DNA of 64,000 bases from Polyporus tsugae (Eukaryota > Basidiomycota > Agaricomycetes > Polyporales > Polyporaceae), in assembly GCA_024305745.1 (NCBI GenBank), contig JAHRBS010000001.1, positions 1-64,000 of the forward strand, written 5' to 3'. The translations under genes and the position numbers were made by a program. Below, in pieces: positions 1 to 11,182 of the stretch (positions are counted from its first letter, which is position 1; each line of letters starts with the position of its first letter). The notes below the pieces were generated by a model. It did not search any database. It was not told the origin of the DNA and was given only the letters and a program-made list of their open reading frames with translations.

Positions 1-150
1 ACCCTAACCCTAACCCTAACCCTAACCCTAACCCTAACCCTAACCCTAACCCTAACCCTAACCCTAACCCTAACCCTAACCCTAACCCTAACCCTAACCC
101 TAACCCTAACCCTAACCCTAACCCTAACCCTAACCCTAACCCTAACCCTA
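1..150. repeat. Telomere repeat array (CCCTAA)25
   Basis: Twenty-five perfect tandem copies of CCCTAA run from the first base and stop abruptly at the sequence GCCTGAG. This is the C-rich strand of a TTAGGG telomere read from the chromosome end inward, so the window starts at a physical chromosome terminus and all following genes are subtelomeric. No degenerate repeats are interspersed at the junction. Confidence 0.98.
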
Positions 151-796
151 GCCTGAGTGCCAGAACAGATGCCGGTGGCGGAAGGAAGTGACTGTGAAGA
201 GGGAGCCCGGGAAAGTGTGGGAGTGCCGGTAGAAGCACCAGGCGAGGACCAGGTAGGTGCCGCGATCTCAGCAAATGTTGTGTCGGCATGTTGCTGAACC
301 AGGGACACGAGACTACGCCGTGGGGTCCCGCCGTGTTGCGAACCACCAGGTGTGGGGAGCTTTGCAGGACTGGAGTCATCAACCGGTTGCTGTTACAGGT
401 GAGTTGTTGTACATTCCGCTATGTTACTGAGCAGTACTCACATTTTCTTTGTCTGCCAGGGCCGCTATATCTCCGTTGTTCCCATGCCTGCCGAAGAAGC
501 CTGTCACCTTGTGGCGGACAGCATCCCTCATGTCCGATAGGGTCCAAGACAGACCCCGCTTCCGCCCGGAGGTCATTGGGAAGCAGTGTGGGGTTCTAGA
601 TGGTCGAAGGAGTGCAGGGAGCGATGGCGGGGGTGGGGGCGGTAAGGTCCCAATTGAGCCGTCCTCGTAGCCTCATGTACTTAGATACAGAATTGAATTA
701 TGACTGCCTTCGATAACTACACTTAATTTCTCGACCGTGACACAACTGATCATGTGATTATCACGTGATAGGTGTCGAATCTGAACTGGGCCTACC
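151..796. other. Subtelomeric spacer without a recognised gene
   Basis: About 650 bases lie between the telomere and the first gene. Short open frames at 288-599 and 449-670 overlap each other in different frames and resemble nothing I recognise. No tandem repeat and no telomere-linked helicase motif is visible in this short stretch. Confidence 0.6.
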
Positions 797-2775
797 TTAG
801 TGCGAGTGCGAGTGCGAGTGTTCCCGGAACCACGCGTCCTGCAGCAGCTCCGCCGCCGTCGCGCGCTTCGCGGGGTCCATCTCCAGGCACCGGCCGATGA
901 ACGTGCAGGTCGCGCGGACGTCGGCCGCGCTCATGCCCGCGGTGGCGTGCGCGAAGCTCCGCAGGCGCTCCTCGAGCATGCGCGTGCGCGGGTGGCTGAT
1001 GAGCACGAGCTCGACTGGTGGGGGGCGCGCCGGGGCGTGGACACGAGAGACGGGAGACGGGGGATGAGGGATGAGAGACGGGAGATGAGGGACGGGCAAG
1101 CGGGAGTCAGCTTGGGTGGGCATTCAAGGGGAGGCTGCAGAGAGAGAGAGAGAGAGGGGGGGAGGGGGGAAGGGCGGACTTACGCCAAGAGGGCAGCGCG
1201 GGCCCTTCGACTTCGGGGTTCGGATGTAAGCCGTAGATGTAGTGTCCGGTGAGGAACTGGAACGCCTGTAGTACGGGGCGTTAGACAGGTGATGCGACCG
1301 GGACGAGGATGCATATGCTGGAGAAACGGATGCGATGCCGGACGGGTTGGTTACTATGGATGGGGGGGAGGTGAGCACGCACCAGGTGGCCGACGGCCCA
1401 GATGTTGATGGGCGGGGACCAGCGCTCGGGTGCGCCGCGCAGGGCCTCGGGCGAGCAGAGCTTGAGCTCCGAATGGTAGTAGTCGCCGAGCCGAGCTGGC
1501 TTGTTGCCCTCCTTGGCGTGGGTCTGGTTGAGCTGCTTTTCTAGCGTGGCTGGTGCGGTGGTGACGTTCGCGTGAGCGACGTAGTCTCCGTTTGAAAGAC
1601 GGGGGAGAGAACGCACCGTGCTCACAGCGGGTGAGGCGGACCTGGATGTTGTCCAGGCTCGGGGAGAGGCCGAAAGCAGGGAGCGGCTGTGCTTTGAGCA
1701 CTGTGGCGAGGCTCTTGGGCTTGGGCGTTGCACTGGGCTTGATTGTCAGCGGTGTGGTCGGGGTGTTGCCCTTGCCCTTGGAAGGAGTGCTGGTCTTGGT
1801 GTTTGGCGACGAGGTTATCTGGGTGCCTGTGGTACCAGTCGTGCTACTGCTGGTACTTGATAACGACTTCTTTCTGTTCGCCGAAGGGTCGACCATTTCT
1901 GGGGGATGCGACTGGAGAAACTGTACAATATTAGCGGACAAGCTATCCTGAGAACATTGCTGGGCGACCAGCAGATTGTGGGATGCGACACCTGGACGGA
2001 CATTCTGATCTCAGCATCATATGTAGGGTTGTGGAACACGCAGTGAGACGGACCTACGGCCGCCCTCCCGAAGGAGTGTACGTACTGCAGCGCGCGAAGG
2101 GTATCCCCGATGATCCGTTTGGTCACGGCAAGCGAGAAGCTGAGGTTAGGCTGGGTGAGCTGGAGGTCCCAGACGGTGGGACCGGTGGGGTCCTTGACGG
2201 CGTAGAGGTGGCGGTCGGGGAGGAAGACGGCGCGGAGGCGGTCGCAATGTTCTGCGCCAGGGAGGGCGCGGTCCTGGGAGGCGATGATGTTGCGGATGTA
2301 GTTGAGGTCTGTGGTCGGGGAACGCGGCTCGGCGCGGACCTGAAGGGCGGTGGAGGTGGAGAAGATGCGGTCGAAGGTCTCAAGGGCGACGAACCGCCGG
2401 CGGGATGCGCTGTGAGGGGGAAGAAGACAGTGAGTCAGTTTGAGATGTTGCTTGGAGAAGGATTGGGGGTACGTGCCCTCTGACGGTGTGTTCTGCAAGC
2501 CATACGGTGGAGAATGTTTGGCCACGGAGCTTACGATGGATGCGGTACTGGTCTCCACCGAGGGTGAGGACGTGGCCGGGCTGGAAGGCAAGTAATCGGG
2601 GGCTGGGGGAGAAATCCATGTTGGGGGCGTTATAATATGCGACGGAGGCCCATGCGGTAGGGCCTTTTGGATACAATGGGGAGTTTACTGATGGGATTGG
2701 AGAGTTTACGGCGATGGGCCAGGCTCGTATCCTGTGCCAGATGGCGTTGGCGCCTTCGAGAAAGGTGTACTGCAT
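797..2775 (-). CDS. SRPK-like protein kinase with degenerate catalytic motifs (probable pseudokinase or decaying gene)
   Basis: A multi-exon gene with the fold landmarks of SR-protein kinases. It has a glycine-loop segment YRIHRKLRGQTFSTVWLA, a middle lobe with LRALQYVHSFGR, the SRPK-type insert ending SHPPEMVDPS, a substrate-lobe segment CSPEALRGAPERWSPPINIWAVG, and the C-terminal CLEMDPAKRATAAELLQDAWF followed by a His-Ser tail. The usual VALK lysine reads as glutamate (RRFVALETF). After splicing a 53-bp intron at 2005-2057 the HxD catalytic loop reads AANVRPGVASHNLLV, so the catalytic Asp is Asn. The DLG region and two splice junctions are hard to restore: one needs a GC donor near 2490 and another a 40-bp intron near 1600. 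It is either a pseudokinase or a gene under decay next to the telomere. Start and stop come from the longest consistent frames. Confidence 0.6.
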
Positions 2776-3359
2776 GGCGGAAAATCGAATGGTTTCCTGG
2801 GGGTGGGGGGGTGAACGGAGTATTTGTTGTTAGTACGAGATCCAGATCCAGTGACCAAAGTTAGGTGGCGGGGGGCCCGAGTGGGTGCCAGTGGCGTGTT
2901 TGGTTAGAACAGTCCACCACTGTACGCAGGGTGGCAGCGACTCTATGCAAGCGGTCCAAACTGCAGGTTCTAAGCAAAATGGAATCAGTCAGAGGATAAT
3001 GTATGCATATGATACGTGCCGCGGGCCTCAGAGGAAAAGCGGACCTGTTCGCAACCGTCTTCACCGTGATCGTGGATGCATGCCAACAAGTTCAGTGTCG
3101 TGGCATCGGCCCGGCCATTCCGCACCCAGCCCAACACCAGACGCCCGAGCTCGCGACGCGTCTGTGGTGCGTCCGCGTCATCGACCAGCTGCCACAGCTT
3201 GCAAGTGAACGCGACTCGCTCCTCTCAACGGACCTCGGCCAGCTGTCCTCCTCTGGGCCTCACACACTGCTATTCACCATCTCGCGATCTCTTGTCGACA
3301 CAACACTTGGCTACCCCATTCGCAACACTTTTAATATCGTCTCTTCCTATAGCCACTAA
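2776..3359. promoter_or_regulatory. Divergent intergenic region between the kinase-like gene and PMS1
   Basis: About 580 bases lie between two start codons on opposite strands, so this is a shared promoter region. I see no recognised TATA box close to either start and no convincing gene. The open frames at 2885-3363 overlap one another in all three frames. Confidence 0.5.
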
Positions 3360-6300
3360 ATGAATGGCGACACTCCTACCCTCCAAATCAAAGTCCTTGA
3401 CCCGGGCTCCGTCCACAAAATCTCCTCAGGCCAGGTCGTCGTCGACATACAGACAGCCGTAAAGGAGCTTGTCGAGAACAGCCTCGACGCCGGAGCAACA
3501 TCCATCGGTCCGTATCTCCTCGTCCTTCTCTCCCTCTCCCTCCACGGCCGGCCATGCGTCCTGTATCATACAGCCCTGACTCCCGAAATGCTGCCTGTCC
3601 AGAGGTCCGCTTCAAGGATTACGGCCTCGAGTCCTTCGAAGTCATCGACAATGGCTCCGGCATCCCCCCGCAAGACCACGACTACATCGGTACGTACCTG
3701 GTCCGCTTCCCCTCCTCTTCCCCCTCTCCCTCTTCGTCGACATTGACCGCCCGTCCGCCCCAGCGCTCAAGCACCACACCTCCAAACTTGCCTCCTTCAC
3801 CGACCTCGAGACGGTCACCACCTTCGGCTTCCGCGGTGAGGCCCTCTCCTCCCTGTGCGCTCTCTCCGACGCCCTCTCCGTCACCACCGCGACCGCCGCC
3901 GACGCGCCCGCGGGGACAGTCATCGAGTTCGACCGCACAGGCAAGGCCAAGGCGAAGAAGGGGAAGGCCGCACGCCAGGTCCGTCTCTTCTCCCTCTCCC
4001 CTCCTCTCATATTAGGCTGGTTCTGTGCGTCTACTATGGGCGTGAACCCGTCATTCTCTCGCAGGGTCTTCTTCATTTCCCGAAGAATCATCCTTCCAGT
4101 TATCTGAGACCGTACGGTCAGTGTGGTAGGAGCCTCTGAGTTGGTGAGGGGGATGAGCCGTCACTGCAAAGAAAGCAGTGTTTGCTCTCCGTGGAAAGTC
4201 GCCGGAAAGGCTTTGGAAAGGCGCCTTTTCAAAGACTTTCCTAGTGCTGCCGCAGAGTCGGAGTCCTCTGGAGTGCAGACCACTCCGCTCCGAACGGCAT
4301 CTCGGCAGGTCACTTCAGAGGAACTCCCGAGTTTCTCTGGAGTGGGCTTCAAGGCCTCGGTTGCCAGCGACCTGCTATAGAAGGCAAGTGAGTTGATGCC
4401 GGACGACACGGTGGGACTCTGCAAGTCGAAAGTTGTTAGTGAGCGATGGAGGTACGCAGGGCGCGCGGCCGCAGACTGCCCTGCGCGCGATATCCATGTC
4501 GGGCGCGACGACCTCGCACTGAGACAGCTCCCGCAGTACGAGACTGATTCCCTCTTGTTCCCGGCGCCCTCGTCCTTGACGTTTGAGAGTGCGAAGGTCA
4601 ATTCAACCTCAATGCTAGGTTTGGATTGATCAATCGAATATGCTATAGTGGTCCATAACTGGGGAATTGGTTTCGTTGAGAATGATTGCGCGTGGCTCCT
4701 CACACCGCGCCCATCCCAATGTTCGACTCTCGTCATTGAACCTAAACACTAGACCATCATTGGTGGGATTTGTCAATAAGCAGGAGACCTATGCATGAAG
4801 AAAGTGGCACTGCGCGTTGTGCGCACCATAGTTGCTAGCGCGGCAATATGACCCTCGCGGCAAGGGCAGTTTGGGTCCTGAATTCAAGAATTCAAGTGCC
4901 AGGATGGAAAATTTATCGGGCGCGCTCTTCGTACTCGAAAGCCAACTTGACGAGCATCGCGGATGCTGTGGAGTTACGCGGTGGCAGGAGAGTCGCTACA
5001 CGGCCCACACTCGCGCGCGAGCCTTGGCTTCAACTTGTGGATGGTGATCAGGCCTCGGCGCGACCGTCTTACAGTCCGGACGCGCCGCGGATATAGTCTT
5101 TTTTGACCCCGGGTGCACTGAAGTTACGTCAATTGAGGCGAGTAGTCCCAGCGGTACACAACTTGTGTGCGCGAACCATCCTCGCGTACATATGACTGAC
5201 CTCAGGCTCCCAAGTAACTCCGCTGCGCGCTCTCTTCGCCTGGGGGACAGCCTGATCACCGTATGACACATTCCGGAGTCCTCTGGAGTGCCTCAGAGTT
5301 GTTCGGAGTTGATAGCTGACACTCCAGAGGAACTCCAGCTCCGCTCCGCGGTAGCACTGGGGCCCTGTTGTATGAAACATCTAGGAAATCTTGATGATCT
5401 CCCAAGCCTTTCCTCACTGCGGAAAAGTTGTTTTCTTTGCAATATACGAGGCGTACTGTAATCCTTGAAAGCCACTGCCGCCGGTGCCAGTCATTCGGCT
5501 CGGCCACCTCAGGCTCTCGGCTTGAACTCGCTTGATGACAAGGCTCGTGGGTATATGGTGCTGGAAGGGGACTGACGCCCTCAGCTCTAAGGATCGTGTC
5601 CACATTGGCAAATGTCCCGGTTGTCTCGTACCCATCGGATGTTACTTGACTCGCACCCGGGTCACCCACCGCATAAAAGACTGGGGTGCGAGGTAATATG
5701 GGTGGGTACGAGACCAACTAAATGGAAGAACCTGTCCCTGACGGGGATACCCGCCGCTCTACAATCCAAGTTCTCTCCCATCGCCGATATACTTACACTG
5801 ACTCGCTCTCGCATAGAGGGGCACCACAGTGTCCGTCTCGGGCCTCTTCAAGCCGCTGCCCGTACGCCGCAAGGAGCTCGAGCGTAACGCGCGCCGCGAA
5901 CATGCCAAAGCCCTCGCCCTCCTCCACGCGTACGCGCTCGTTCCCTGCGCGCACGAGAACCACGGCGTCCGCCTCACCGTCACGAACCAGACCGTCCAAG
6001 GGTGCGTCCCGTCTTGTCGTTATTGTTAGGTTGTTTACGCTGGCGTTCAGGAAGAAGACCGTGCAAATCCGCACGGACGGCACGCCCTCGACGCGCGCGT
6101 CCGTCACGGCCATCTGGGGCCCCAAGGCGCTCGAGCACCTCGTCGATCTCGACCTCGCGTTTACGGTCGAGGTCGAAGCGGCTGTCCTCCGACGCCTGGG
6201 CCGGACGCAGGACGACGGGTAAGTCCGGGCCGTCGTCATTGTCAGTAATGTAGATGCGTTGACACAAACCAAACCGCTGCAGGGACACGAACGCAGTGAC

Positions 6301-9139
6301 GGTCAAGGGCCTGATCTCCAAGTTTGCGGTCGGGTGCGGGCGCAACGGGACGGACCGGCAGTTCTTCTTCGTCAACGGGCGGCCGTGCGCGCCGAGTAAG
6401 GTGCGTCGCGTCGCGGCGGTCTTCGTTTTGTGTTTTGGGGAGGCTGAGCGGAGGGGAGCGTAGGTACAGAAGGCGGTCAACGAGGTCTATCGGTCGTTCA
6501 ACGCAACGCAGGCGCCGTTCGTCGTGGCGGACTTCATCTTGCCTACGAGTACGTGCCTTTCGTCTTCGTCATTAAGGACCGGGCTGCTGACTGGCAACCC
6601 CGTAGACTCGTGTGACGTTAACGTAAGCCCGGACAAGCGCACGATTCTGTTGCATAGCGAGAACAACCTCGTGCAGGCGTTAAAGGTGTGTATCTATATC
6701 TGAGTCTCGGTGTACGTTGTTGAGATCACACTGTACAGGCCGCGCTGGAGGATGTGTACGCGCCGTCGAGGTCTACGTTCGACGTCAACCCATCGCAGGC
6801 AGCGCGCAAGGCAGACGCCGCTCTGTCGACGCAGCGCACGCAGGCGCCACCCGAGGATGAAGCGACTGCAGGGCAGGACAAGGAGAAGGACCCTCTATTC
6901 CTGCCTGACGAGCAGGCGGAGGAGTCGCGCGCTCAGTCACAGCACGATGGCGACGACATTGTGCAAATCGACGAGGGTGCGGACGAGTCTGCGTTCGGAG
7001 AGCCTGGGTTGCTGTTGGAGCCGTCACACCTTCGGCCGTCACGCGCTTTGGAAGGCGAGGAAGACGAGGAAGAAAATCCTGCCTCCGACGTGGAGGAGGA
7101 AACTCCCAGGTCTCCGACCGTCACTCAGATGGTGAACAGGGGTGCGCGAGCCCGGGCGAACGACGATGGACCCTTGGACAGCGAGGACGACGACGACGAG
7201 GCGCGGGAAGACGAAGACGGCGACGGCGCACCGCGACCGAGCCAACGGCCATTGGCGAAGCTCCTAGAAGCGCGCAGGAATGCTGCTCGCGGGGCCGCTG
7301 GACGTGTCGGACAGGAGGATGAAGGGGAAGAAGGGGAAGAAGAGGAAGAGGACGCGCCGATACCGTCGCTGCGGCCGCCGGTGCGTCCTGTCGCGCGCGC
7401 ACCAGAGTCCGTCCGCGCGAAAGCTGGCGGGAGCGGACTTGCGCGCGGTGGAGGTGGAGGGGGTGGAGGGGGCGAGGGCGAGCAGATGGTGCTGAGTACG
7501 TCGGGTGCGTCGTGGAATTTGCGGAGGAAGGCGGATGCGGACGCGCTAGGGAGCGCGGAGAGGGCGCGGAAGAAGGGCAGGGTGGAGGGGAGGGAGGCGC
7601 AGGCGGGGATGAGGGTGTTGTTGAGCCAGTTTGCGAGGAAGGGGAGTCGGGTCGAGGAGGTTGAGGCTGTTGAGGAGGTCGGGATGGACGTCCGCGAGGA
7701 GCAAGAGGAGCAAGAGGACGAGCAGCGAGACGGGGAGGGATACGTAACGAGCGAAGACGGCGCGCGCGAGGCGGTTCCAGATGAGACGGTGGACGTTGAG
7801 ATGCGCGAGGCAGCCGAGACGGAGCTGAGCGATGGCAAGGTCGAAGTGATGGAGGAAGAACGTCCGGCGATGATCGATATTACCCAGGACGATGATCTGG
7901 ACCTCGTTCGGCCTCGCGCGAAGAGAGCGGGAAGGAGCGACGTCGGGAGGAGTGCCGTATCTGCGATGAGTGAAGAAGTCATCCGAACGGCTGACCGCGA
8001 TTCCCTCACCGTCTCGGTCGACCTCTCCAGCCTGACCGCATCTTGGAAGAAGCTTCGCGAACGTCTCGCCGACGCACTGCGGGACCAGGAAGACCGTGAA
8101 TGCGACGCCAAGGCCAAATTGGACAGCACAGCGGGAGTGAGCAACACGGACGACGACGAGGCCGTGGAGGCCCTCTCGCGCGTCATCGACAAGCCCGACT
8201 TTGCGACGATGGAGATCATCGGGCAGTTCAACCTCGGCTTCATCATTGTCCGGCGCCTCAAGCTGAAGCCTCGCACCGAGGGAGACGGCGCGTCCGGCGA
8301 AGAAGTGGAGATGGACGACCTCTTTATTGTCGACCAGCACGCCGCGGACGAGAAGTACAACTTCGAGACGCTCCAGCGGACAACGAAGATCGAGTCCCAG
8401 CAGATGATCAGGCAGGTCCCTTCTTTCTTCCTCTTCGAAGCGTCTGTGCTTACCGTTTGCGATGCGCAGTCCTGAAGTGCTCGAGCTGACGGCGGCGGAC
8501 GAGCTCGTCGTGCTCGAGAACATGGCCGTCCTCCGCCAGAACGGGTTCGAGCTCGATGTCGCCGAGGACCGTCCTGCCGGCCAGCGCGCGCGGATGACGG
8601 CTCATCCGGTCAGCGGCACGACCAAGTTCGACGCGAAAGGTGAGTTGGTTTGCATCCCGTTTCTCAAAACTTGCGCTCCCTGCGATGGTGCTGAAAAACT
8701 CTCGGCCGCCGCCGTTTGCAGATCTCGAGGAGCTGCTGCACTTGATGCAGGACGGCCCCGCTGGGCAGATGGTGCGGTGTTCGAAGGCGCGCGCGATGTT
8801 CGCGATGCGTGCGTGCAGGAAGAGCATCATGATCGGCACCGCTCTCAACAGGCGACAGATGACGTCTGTGAGTCAACGTCAACCGTCCCGCCCAAGCGGT
8901 CGTCCGTGCGTTGAGTGAGGGCGGTACTTACACCCGCGCTTCGGTTCCTTGTCTTGCAGGTCGTGCAGCACATGGGCACGATGGACCAGCCGTGGCACTG
9001 TCCCCACGGCCGGCCTACGATGCGTCACCTGTCGGATATTGTGGGCGTTGGGTGGGATCGTCGGAGTGGTACCGTGAAGCGTGTCAACTGGGCCGCGTTC
9101 GGGCGCGCGGGTTGTACGGTCGAAGGTGAAAGGCTTTAA
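3360..9139 (+). CDS. PMS1: DNA mismatch repair MutL homologue PMS1 (PMS2-type)
   Basis: MutL-alpha subunit with an N-terminal GHKL ATPase and a C-terminal endonuclease, acting with Mlh1 in nuclear mismatch repair. Twelve exons can be followed: 3360-3507, 3603-3689, 3764-3978, 5817-6001, 6051-6218, 6283-6400, 6464-6548, 6606-6687, 6739-8411, 8470-8639, 8722-8867 and 8960-9139. ATPase motifs are [18 protein letters not shown] and GFRGEAL. The S5 fold contains FFFVNGRPC and VNVSPDKR. A long acidic, glycine-rich linker fills exon 9. The C-terminus has FNLGFI, the metal site [12 protein letters not shown], the ACRKSI box and CPHGRPT, so the PMS2-type nuclease looks complete. Intron 3 is 1.84 kb because of an inserted element, and intron 9 uses a GC donor. 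The frame is intact throughout, so the protein is probably functional. Confidence 0.93.
3979..5816 (+). other. Expanded intron 3 of PMS1 (1.84 kb)
   Basis: The donor GTCCGT follows the exon ending ...AARQ, and the acceptor CATAG precedes the exon starting RGTTVSV. The two exons join in frame and match the continuous MutL ATPase domain. The other PMS1 introns are about 50-95 bp. The first and last tens of bases look like a normal short intron; the middle is foreign. Several open frames lie inside (for example 5256-5717 and 4161-4736 on the minus strand) but none is recognised. Confidence 0.85.
4163..5443. mobile_element. Non-autonomous inverted-repeat element inside the PMS1 intron (MITE- or foldback-like)
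   Basis: Two imperfect inverted arms of about 170-190 bp lie at roughly 4163-4350 and 5262-5443. Read in opposite orientation they share, in the same order, TGCAAAGAAA, GGAAAGGCTT, TTTCCTAG, a block close to AGTGCTGCCGCAGAG, TCCTCTGGAGTG, CTCCGAAC and CAGAGGAACTCC-like blocks. The roughly 0.9 kb between the arms has no transposase that I recognise. A further perfect 12-bp inverted pair, GTCTCGTACCCA at 5623-5634 and its complement at 5703-5714, lies outside the right arm. The exact ends and target duplication could not be fixed. Confidence 0.6.
8412..8469 (+). other. GC-AG intron 9 of PMS1
   Basis: Joining 8411 to 8470 gives ...[16 protein letters not shown], which keeps the spacing known for PMS2 homologues. 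The only GT donor nearby (8416) would put the next exon out of frame and reach a stop at once. The donor is AG|GCAGGT and the acceptor GCGCAG. Confidence 0.7.
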
Positions 9140-9379
9140 TGTGTTAGACGGGTCGCGTCCACTGGATCTTCCGCTGCGCGTGTATATATCTGCCTTTCTT
9201 GGGTTAGATGGCGTTGTGTACAGTATAATTGTCATGTCATTGGAAGTTGCCGCCCTTCACGGTGCGGGCACACGTCCTGCGCTCAAAGCCCGAGAAGAGA
9301 CGTCAGGACAGACAAGTCCCAGAACCTAACCTGCTTACACCCGGAAACGATGGTCGCTGCGACGAAACAACAACAACTG

Positions 9380-10614
9380 CTACAAATAATCTTTCACCTG
9401 CTCCTCCAGCCAGCTCCACAGCTTCTCTTGCTGCTCACGATCGTACGAGGCTGGATGCGGCCACCCCTGACGCGCCCACGCGCGAACATACTGTAAAAAA
9501 AAAAAGAATGGAATAGAAAGGAGCAAATATCAGCTCGGCGAGTACAACCTATGAGATGAGATCTAGAGAACGCGCGGCGCACCTTGCCGTTGTACGCGAG
9601 TGCCTCCGGCGCGGTGCCGGCGTAAAGCGGAGTGAGCGCCCCGTACGGCACGGGGTACGAAACGAGCTTGTCCTGTACGCATTAGTCAGCAACAACGTTC
9701 GTTCTTGAGACACGACCGGACCGCCAGTACTCAGGAGTGCGTGGAGAGAGGGGTGGGGGGAAGGGTGGGACATACCCAAAGCCTGAAAAAGAACGAACTC
9801 GTCCCGCGGAAAATGTCGCTCCGGATGTGGCCCGGGTCGACGGCGATGCTGACGACGTCCTCGCCGGCGTCGGTGGCGCGCCGCGCGACGAGCGCGGACG
9901 CCTGGATCTGCGCGAGTTTGCTCTGGCAGTACATGGCGAAGGTGTCGAGCTTGTCGGGCTGGCGCGCGGGCCCGTCGGTGAATGTGGAGAAGTCGAGGCG
10001 GCCGGGGACGAGGTAGTTGGCGCAGGACGAGGTCCAGACGATTCGCGCGGGGCCGGGATGGGACGCCGGGCTGGGGGAGACGAGGAGGGGGTAGAGGAGG
10101 CGGAGGAAGAGGTGGTGTCCGACGACGTTCACGCCGACGGTCGCGTCGTACTTTTGGGCGGTGAGCTGGTCAGGGGGCGGGAACATGACGCCGGCGTTGA
10201 GGAAGAGGATGTCTATATGCGGCTCGCGCCTGCAAAAAAACCGAGCGTGGGCCGGGGTAAGTCAGCATCCCGGCGGGCGGCGTGCTTACGCTGAGAAGAG
10301 GATGCGTACTTTGCGAGTTCTTGAGCGGACGTCCGAACGGCGGCTAGGTCGTTCAAGTCGAGCTGGAGGAACTCGGCAGTTTTGCCGGTGTCGTCGCTCA
10401 ATGTACGGATCGCCTCCTCCCCCTTCTGCTGGGACCGTGCGGCGAGGTAGACCTTGGCGTTCTTCTTGAGGAGAGACTTTATCATCTCGAAGCCGATTCC
10501 GGAATTGCCCCCGGTGACGAGGACAACCTTGCCCGAGAGATCGGGCATGTCCTCTGGACGCCATTTGGGTGCTGGGGGGAAGGCTTGTATGAGCCACTGA
10601 AAGGGCTGAGACAT
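9380..10614 (-). CDS. Short-chain dehydrogenase/reductase (retinol dehydrogenase/WW-oxidoreductase-like)
   Basis: NAD(P)-dependent oxidoreductase with a Rossmann fold; the substrate is unknown. The coenzyme motif is VLVTGGNSGIG near residue 32, followed by a basic stretch AARSQQKGEEA that favours NADP, then LQLDLNDLAAV, the structural motif LNAGVMFPP, the strand RIVWTSSCANY, and the catalytic YCQSK. The loop VDPGHIRSD is typical of the classical family. Exon 1 ends at 10310; the intron at 10231-10309 joins ELAK to REPHIDI in frame. Further introns separate the C-terminal exons, which end in a Trp/Glu-rich tail with LWSWLEEQVKDYL. The N-terminal MSQPFQWLIQAFPPAPKW is common in fungal members. 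A TATATAA box lies about 55 bases upstream. It converges on PMS1. Confidence 0.85.
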
Positions 10615-10666
10615 GTTAGGGGAGGGTGGGGGTCTGTAGTGTGGATAGGAGAGGGTTCAGCTGGTC

Positions 10667-10673
10667 TTATATA
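10667..10673 (-). promoter_or_regulatory. TATA box of the short-chain dehydrogenase gene
   Basis: TATATAA on the minus strand, 53-59 bases upstream of the ATG at 10614. Position and sequence fit a core promoter element. Confidence 0.5.
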
Positions 10674-11182
10674 CCTGTGGGGTTCTGTGGTCCGTCCGCT
10701 TTTGAGGACGATTTCTGGTTTCGGGATGGTTGCCAGTTGATTCTCGGTACCATCACATGGATTGCCGGTGACCATATGCATAGTCTGTAAAATCTTCCGA
10801 TCGGAGAGGTACTTACTTGAAGGTGCAATACGCCAGACCTAGCTAGATAAGAGGCTGACAAACGTATGCATCATGGGCTGACTGACCTCTGCGTAGGCGA
10901 TGCTGGTTAGACAGTGCTACACTGGCAGTAAAGTATACTGTACTAGATGGCGATGGGCAGAGAGTCGTCTGCTCGGAGAAGGCTTAGGCTCTGGGGAGAC
11001 GCCGGCAACCCGAGCGCTCGTCATCCTAAGTCGACACCGACTGCAGGCGCTTCATGGTCGCCATCACTTGCGACCTCATTGAGACCAAGTCCTCCTCCTC
11101 GACGGCGACTAAGTCTACAGTACGTCCTGCATCCATTTCTATCGCGACACTCTCTCATCACCTCTGCCTCCTCCTTGAAGTC
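10674..11182. other. Intergenic region upstream of two divergent genes
   Basis: About 500 bases between the dehydrogenase promoter and the small ORF starting at 11183. Only short overlapping frames are present and no recognised feature is seen. Confidence 0.5.

Noticed and set aside
1..150. Interstitial telomere repeat or assembly artefact
   Set aside because: The array is perfect, at the very end of the sequence and in the orientation expected for a left chromosome end.
5256..5717. 153-codon minus-strand frame in the PMS1 intron as a transposase gene
   Set aside because: No transposase motif is recognisable, and it overlaps the inverted arm of the element.
7125..8360. 411-codon open frame on the minus strand inside PMS1
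   Set aside because: It is antisense to the acidic linker exon. Glu/Asp codons read backward give Ser/Pro-rich frames free of stops; it has no domain or splice context.
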